Below are positions 60,433 to 64,000 of a stretch of 64,000 nucleotides of DNA, piece by piece. Numbering within the stretch: position 1 is the first letter of the stretch; each line of letters opens with the position of its first letter. Source of the stretch: JBDTSW01 sp963807385 (lineage in GTDB: Bacteria > Actinomycetota > Thermoleophilia > Solirubrobacterales > 70-9); contig CAWEBQ010000002.1 of NCBI GenBank assembly GCA_963807385.1, positions 62,001-126,000 on the forward strand, given 5' to 3'. The translations under genes were made by a program, and so were the position numbers. The notes under the pieces were generated by a model. The model made no database searches and was not told where the DNA came from. It saw nothing but the letters and a program-made list of their open reading frames with translations.

Positions 60433-61779
60433 GTGGCGGAAGTTCCGAGGTATCAGGGAGCGTTCGGGGCCGCGGAGGCGGAGCGCCTTCTGTGGCGGGC
60501 GGCGTTCGGCGGCGGAAGACGGGAGGCGGAGAAGCTCGCCGCGAAGGGCATGCAGGGTGCCGTCCGCTCGCTGACGCGCCCGCGCAACGAGGACCTCAAG
60601 GGCCCGCCGCCGACGGACGACGGTGACCCGATCGCACCGTACGACCGCTGGGGGCACGACGTCCTGTGGGCGCTCGACCGCATGGTTCGTTCGCGGGCGC
60701 CCGCCCTGGAGCGGATGGCGCTGATCTGGCACGACTGGTTCGCAACCGGCGACGTCTCGTCCCAGAAACTCTCGATCAAGCAGTGGAGGCTGTTCCGCAG
60801 ATACGCCCTCGGCAACTTCCACGAACTGGTCCGTGAGGTCACCCAGAACCCCGCAATGCTCGTCTGGCTCTCGGGGATCGACAATCACAAGGACTGGCCG
60901 AACGAAAACTACGCGCGTGAGCTGATGGAGCTCTTCATGCTCGGGGCCGCGGCCGACGACTACCCCTACAGCGAGGAAGACGTCCGCGAGCAGGCGCGCG
61001 CGCTAACCGGGTTTACGGCCAACTGGCGCGACGACGTCGGCTACGTCAACTTCCGCTTCCAGGGGAGCCGGCACGACGGTGGCCAGAAGACGATCTTCGG
61101 CCGGACCGGCAACTTCGGCTGGGAGGACTCCTGCCGGCTGTGCCTCGAGCACGAGGCGCACGCCCCCTACTTCGTCGAGCGAATGTGGAGCCATTTCGTG
61201 CCGGTGCCGCCGGACTCGACCACGCGGGCGGCGCTCGAGGAACTCTACATCGAGCAGGGCTACAAGGTGCGTCCCGTCGTCGAGGCGATCCTGATGCATC
61301 CGGCGTTCCACGCGGGCCCACCGATGGTGAAGCCGCCGATCGTGCTGATCGCGGGCATGCTCCGGGCGCGAAAGCGCGCAGTCACGAGGGACTCGTGGTC
61401 GTGGATCTCCGACCTCGCCGGCCAGCGCGTATTCCGTCCCCCCAACGTCGCCGGCTGGGACGAGACCCGCTGGCTCGACACGTCGAGCTTTCGGGGGCGG
61501 TGGATCGCCGGCGCCTATGTCTGCGAGGAGGATCGGGCCAACACGGATGGTGAGTACAGCGACACGGAGACGGCGGGCGAGGCGGTCGACAAGGCGCTTC
61601 GCTTCTGGGCCGAGCCGGCGATCACGCCCGGCACGCGGACCCGGCTGATGGATTTCGCGAACGCCGCGCTGGCCGGGATCACCAACCCCGGCGACTGGCG
61701 CCAGAGCGCGTACCGCGGCCTCCGCCAGAACGCTCTGCGGATGCTCATCGTCAACTCACCGGACATGCAGGCCAGCTGA
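60433..61779 (+). CDS. DUF1800-family protein
   Basis: 448 residues. Conserved DUF1800 stretches: ERLLWRAAFGGGRREAEKLA, RMALIWHDWFATGDVSSQKL, NPAMLVWLSGIDNHKDWPNENYARELMELFMLG, YSEEDVREQARALTGFTANW, GYKVRPVVEAILMHPAF, and RPPNVAGWDETRWLD. The family always neighbours DUF1501 proteins; the pair is exported or membrane-associated in other genomes, function unknown. GTG at 60433 follows AAGGAG with normal spacing. No clear signal peptide. Confidence 0.9.
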   Translation: MAEVPRYQGAFGAAEAERLLWRAAFGGGRREAEKLAAKGMQGAVRSLTRPRNEDLKGPPPTDDGDPIAPYDRWGHDVLWALDRMVRSRAPALERMALIWHDWFATGDVSSQKLSIKQWRLFRRYALGNFHELVREVTQNPAMLVWLSGIDNHKDWPNENYARELMELFMLGAAADDYPYSEEDVREQARALTGFTANWRDDVGYVNFRFQGSRHDGGQKTIFGRTGNFGWEDSCRLCLEHEAHAPYFVERMWSHFVPVPPDSTTRAALEELYIEQGYKVRPVVEAILMHPAFHAGPPMVKPPIVLIAGMLRARKRAVTRDSWSWISDLAGQRVFRPPNVAGWDETRWLDTSSFRGRWIAGAYVCEEDRANTDGEYSDTETAGEAVDKALRFWAEPAITPGTRTRLMDFANAALAGITNPGDWRQSAYRGLRQNALRMLIVNSPDMQAS

Positions 61780-61801
61780 TGCACGGCCGAGAGAGGACCT
61801 G

Positions 61802-63181
61802 ATGGCCTGTCACTGCAACGAGTTCTCCCGCGCGCAGGTGATGCGACAGGCCGCAGCGACGGCGGGCCAGGGGCTGCCTCGGATCGAGAAGGGCATGCCA
61901 CTGCCCGCAGGGACCGGGTTGTCCCGGCGCTCGTTCCTGCTGCGCTCCGGCATGGCCGCGTTCTCCGTCTACGGCGCTTCGCGGCTCGGGCTCGACCAGC
62001 TCCGAGCGGGGGTCGCCAGCGCCCAGGGATCAAGTTCTCCGGTGCTCGTCAGCGTCTTCCTCGACGGTGGTGCCGACTCGCTGTCGATCCTCGCGCCGGT
62101 CGGCAACGGGACCTACCAGGACATGCGTCCGAACCTTGCCCTCGCCGCCGGAGAGAGCCGCGCGTTCCGCGACTCCTCTAGTTGGCGCTGGAACAACGCC
62201 GCCGCCCCGCTCGACGATCTCCACCGCGCGGGCAAGATGGCCATCTTCCCCTCCATCGGCTACAACGACGCCGACCAGTCGCATTTCACCTCCCGCCACT
62301 ACTGGGAGGTCGGCAAGCTCGACCCGAATTTGCGCACCGGCTGGATGGGTCGTCTGATCGATCGGATCGGGACGGACGACAATCCGCTGCAGGGCCTCTC
62401 GTTCGACGGCTGGCTCTCGCCGGGGCTTGCCACGGCCTCGAAGCCGGTCGCCGCGATAGAGGGCACGAGCTACGACCTCTACGCGCCCGGCGTCTGGGAC
62501 GACACGCCGGTCGCGGATGCGATGTACGGGGCGCTTGCAGGCATCGGCGAGCTCCACGCCGCGGGGCCCGCCGGCGGCCGTCGGACCGCTGGACGCGTGA
62601 CCCAGCAGGCCACGCAGGTGCGGGAGCAGCTGCGTTCCTTCGGCGAGGTGACCCCGCCCGCCGCCTACCCGGACGACCGGTTCGCCGAAAGCCTGGCCGG
62701 GCTCGCCGCGATGCTCGGCGCCGGACTCGACATCAGGTGCGCCGCGCTCAGCGCCGCGGGCGGCTACGACACGCACGACAACCAAGAGGGCAGCTTCGGC
62801 GAGGACGTCGGGACCACGGCGCAGTCGCTGAAGGCCTTCCAGCAGGACCTCGAGGCGAAGGGCCTTGCCGATCGCGTGGTCACGCTCGTCTGGTCGGAGT
62901 TCGGCCGCCGCCCCCACGAGAACGGGGACGGGCCCGGCGCCGGGACGGACCACGGGGCCGCAGGGAGCGCCTTCCTGATCGGAACGAAGGTCCGCGACCA
63001 GGTGATCGGCGGGATGCCGAGCCTCACCAACCTCGACGAGGACGACAACCTCAGGCACACGGTTGATTACCGCGACCTCTACTCCGAGCTCATCGACCAG
63101 TGGTTCGGCGACGATCCCACCGCGGTGATCGATCCGGGGTGGAGCTCGGACGTGGCCGTGCCGAGCAACCTGATCGAGTGA
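61802..63181 (+). CDS. DUF1501-family protein with Tat-type signal
   Basis: 459 residues. Twin-arginine-like motif LSRRSFLLRSGMAAFSVYGA (about 39-60) after an N-terminal extension with HCN. Then LVSVFLDGGADSLSILAPVG, NDADQSHFTSRHYWEVGKL, GYDTHDNQEGSF, and VWSEFGRRPHENGDGPGAGT DHGAAGSAFLIG, the sulfatase/alkaline-phosphatase-related DUF1501 core with metal-site-like Asp/His. Partner of the DUF1800 protein (22 bp downstream of it). Its stop overlaps the next ATG by one base. Confidence 0.92.
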   Translation: MACHCNEFSRAQVMRQAAATAGQGLPRIEKGMPLPAGTGLSRRSFLLRSGMAAFSVYGASRLGLDQLRAGVASAQGSSSPVLVSVFLDGGADSLSILAPVGNGTYQDMRPNLALAAGESRAFRDSSSWRWNNAAAPLDDLHRAGKMAIFPSIGYNDADQSHFTSRHYWEVGKLDPNLRTGWMGRLIDRIGTDDNPLQGLSFDGWLSPGLATASKPVAAIEGTSYDLYAPGVWDDTPVADAMYGALAGIGELHAAGPAGGRRTAGRVTQQATQVREQLRSFGEVTPPAAYPDDRFAESLAGLAAMLGAGLDIRCAALSAAGGYDTHDNQEGSFGEDVGTTAQSLKAFQQDLEAKGLADRVVTLVWSEFGRRPHENGDGPGAGTDHGAAGSAFLIGTKVRDQVIGGMPSLTNLDEDDNLRHTVDYRDLYSELIDQWFGDDPTAVIDPGWSSDVAVPSNLIE

Positions 63182-63559
63182 TGTGTCTTCGGGCCCCGGT
63201 GGGGGCGCTCGCGATCGCCGCCGCAGCGCTCTGCCTGGTGCCACCCGCGGGCGCCGGCCAGACCCAGATCGGCGTCCGCGCTACAGAGTTTCAGCTCACG
63301 TTCACGAGCCCGCCGCCGTTCGATCCCGGGCCTGCGGAGATCGAGTACGTAAACCAGGGCGAGGACCCGCACGATCTGAAGGTCCGCCGGAAGGGAGCAC
63401 GCCGGGTGCGGTCGATCGCCGAGCTCGAGCCCGGCGGCGTCGGCGAAGCTCGCGCTGCGGCTGAAGCGCGGCGCCCGCTACGTGATGTGGTGCTCCACCC
63501 TCGACGGGAAGCACCGTGCCCTCGGCATGGAGGCGAACCTGAAGGTGAGAAGGCGCTAG
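63181..63559 (+). pseudogene. Exported cupredoxin-like protein, one frameshift
   Basis: Starts ATG inside the DUF1501 stop. Signal peptide MCLRAPVGALAIAAAALCLV PPAGAG, then EFQLTFTSPPPFDPGPAEIE, DPHDLKVRRKG and SIAELEPGGV. One base later (extra G at about 63442) the second frame reads KLALRLKRGARYVMWCSTLD with GKHRALGMEANLKVRRR to 63559. His of DPHDLKV plus Cys-x5-His-x3-Met of the C-terminal part form a type 1 copper site. About 125 residues when repaired. Third gene of the DUF1800/DUF1501 unit. Error or real mutation cannot be told apart. Confidence 0.75.
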
Positions 63560-64000
63560 CTACTTGCGGTCGCGTGCCTTCTTGAGCAGGCCGACCGCGC
63601 CCGTGCGGGCGTTGACCATCCCCAGCATTGCTTTCTCGCCCAGCGAGCCCTGCGGGGGCATTGCACCGAGCTGGCGGGCCAGCTCGCTGGCGTCCGTGTA
63701 GGCCCGGTTCTCGACGATCAGCCCGTCCTCGATCGTCAACAGATCCAGGCCTTCGATCTTGATTGAGGCGCCGGTCGCGCTGAGGCCCTGGAACTTCTCC
63801 GCGCCAGTGAAGGTGCCGGTGGCCATCCAACGGACTGCCGCCTTGTCGCCGTAGGCAACCATGTCGGCCACGACCATCTCGAAGTCGGGGAAGGCCCCGA
63901 ACATGCCGCCGAAGAAGGCCCGAAGGTCCTGGGGGACCTTGAGGTCGGCCATCCCGTAGAGGTAGTCCATGCTCCCGGGCTTCCACACCGCGGCCATCCC
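63560..64000 (-). CDS. SnoaL-like polyketide-cyclase-type protein, 5' end outside window
   Basis: At least 145 residues (no stop or clear start before the window end). NTF2-like features: FFGGMFGAFPDFEMVVADMV, VRWMATGTFTGAEKFQGLSA TGASIKIEG, and TIEDGLIVENRAYTDASELA. The reading starts at WKPGSMDYLYG, which in the family is usually about 20-25 residues in. Function unknown. Its stop codon abuts the cupredoxin gene. Confidence 0.75.
   Translation of the reverse strand, partial: GMAAVWKPGSMDYLYGMADLKVPQDLRAFFGGMFGAFPDFEMVVADMVAYGDKAAVRWMATGTFTGAEKFQGLSATGASIKIEGLDLLTIEDGLIVENRAYTDASELARQLGAMPPQGSLGEKAMLGMVNARTGAVGLLKKARDRK

Overview
The window is about 64 kb of high-GC bacterial chromosome. 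I infer an actinomycete, most likely class Thermoleophilia (Solirubrobacter/Conexibacter-like). The reasons are the GC-rich codon use with many GTG/TTG starts, a Gram-positive-type LexA box (GAAC-N4-GTTC), a remnant F420/deazaflavin-type nitroreductase, System II cytochrome c maturation genes encoded in an actinobacterial-looking background, and several proteins with an N-terminal 'LFxALGG' membrane segment. No gene in the window proves the taxon.

Layout. 1-7.6 kb: a 5'-truncated multi-domain family 2 glycosyltransferase, an EamA permease, then a minus-strand fatty acid/amino acid catabolism cluster (acyl-CoA dehydrogenase, enoyl-CoA hydratase, cupin, 3-hydroxyacyl-CoA dehydrogenase) preceded by a class IV aminotransferase. 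7.9-11.2 kb: an LPFTG-ending exported protein and small membrane proteins. 11.3-15.8 kb: a tight minus-strand operon with ATGA overlaps (DUF1015, PduO-type adenosyltransferase, OsmC, NUDIX) ending in a seven-bladed FG-GAP protein. 15.9-17.6 kb: PII protein plus ammonium channel, both with unusual key residues. 17.6-18.0 kb: tRNA-Pro, tRNA-Arg, tRNA-His. 18.0-21.6 kb: a three-gene cassette bounded by tRNA-His and a second copy of its 3' half. 21.6-26 kb: regulators and small enzymes. 26.1-31.1 kb: a fused sigma/anti-sigma factor translationally coupled to a large exported protein that is now frame-broken, then a second broken exported protein. 31.2-33.8 kb: CcmH, CcmG, patatin, thioesterase, tRNA-Gly. 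33.9-34.7 kb: gene remains (nitroreductase, DinB tail). 34.8-41 kb: PAS-GGDEF protein, coiled-coil protein, calcium-repeat exported protein, a large LuxR-type ATPase regulator, SDR. 41.2-46.4 kb: CcmE, CcmF, a CcmI-like protein, SecG, solute-binding lipoprotein, DUF4396 protein behind a CsoR-like operator. 46.5-49.3 kb: YVTN propeller, then a second small cassette (FGE-like protein) bounded by tRNA-Leu and a copy of its 3' half. 49.4-52 kb: LexA with its SOS box, a coupled zinc-ribbon protein, a AAA-type ATPase, RNase P RNA. 52-64 kb: SDR, RlpA-like protein, CMD protein, related exported Cys proteins, glutamine synthetase (two single-base frameshifts), PD40 propeller, M32 carboxypeptidase, and a DUF1800-DUF1501-cupredoxin operon.

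The most interesting signal is the pair of tRNA-bounded cassettes. The extra tRNA pieces (His, 46 bp, 43 matching; Leu, 57 bp, all matching) both begin at the last base of the 5' anticodon stem and end 2-3 bases beyond the discriminator base. Both lie downstream of the intact tRNA in the same orientation. This is the geometry of integration into tRNA genes, yet neither cassette (about 3.5 and 1.6 kb) carries a recognisable integrase.

Caution: glnA, the cupredoxin gene and several exported-protein genes show single-base frame changes. glnA in particular suggests that some of these may be assembly errors rather than biology.
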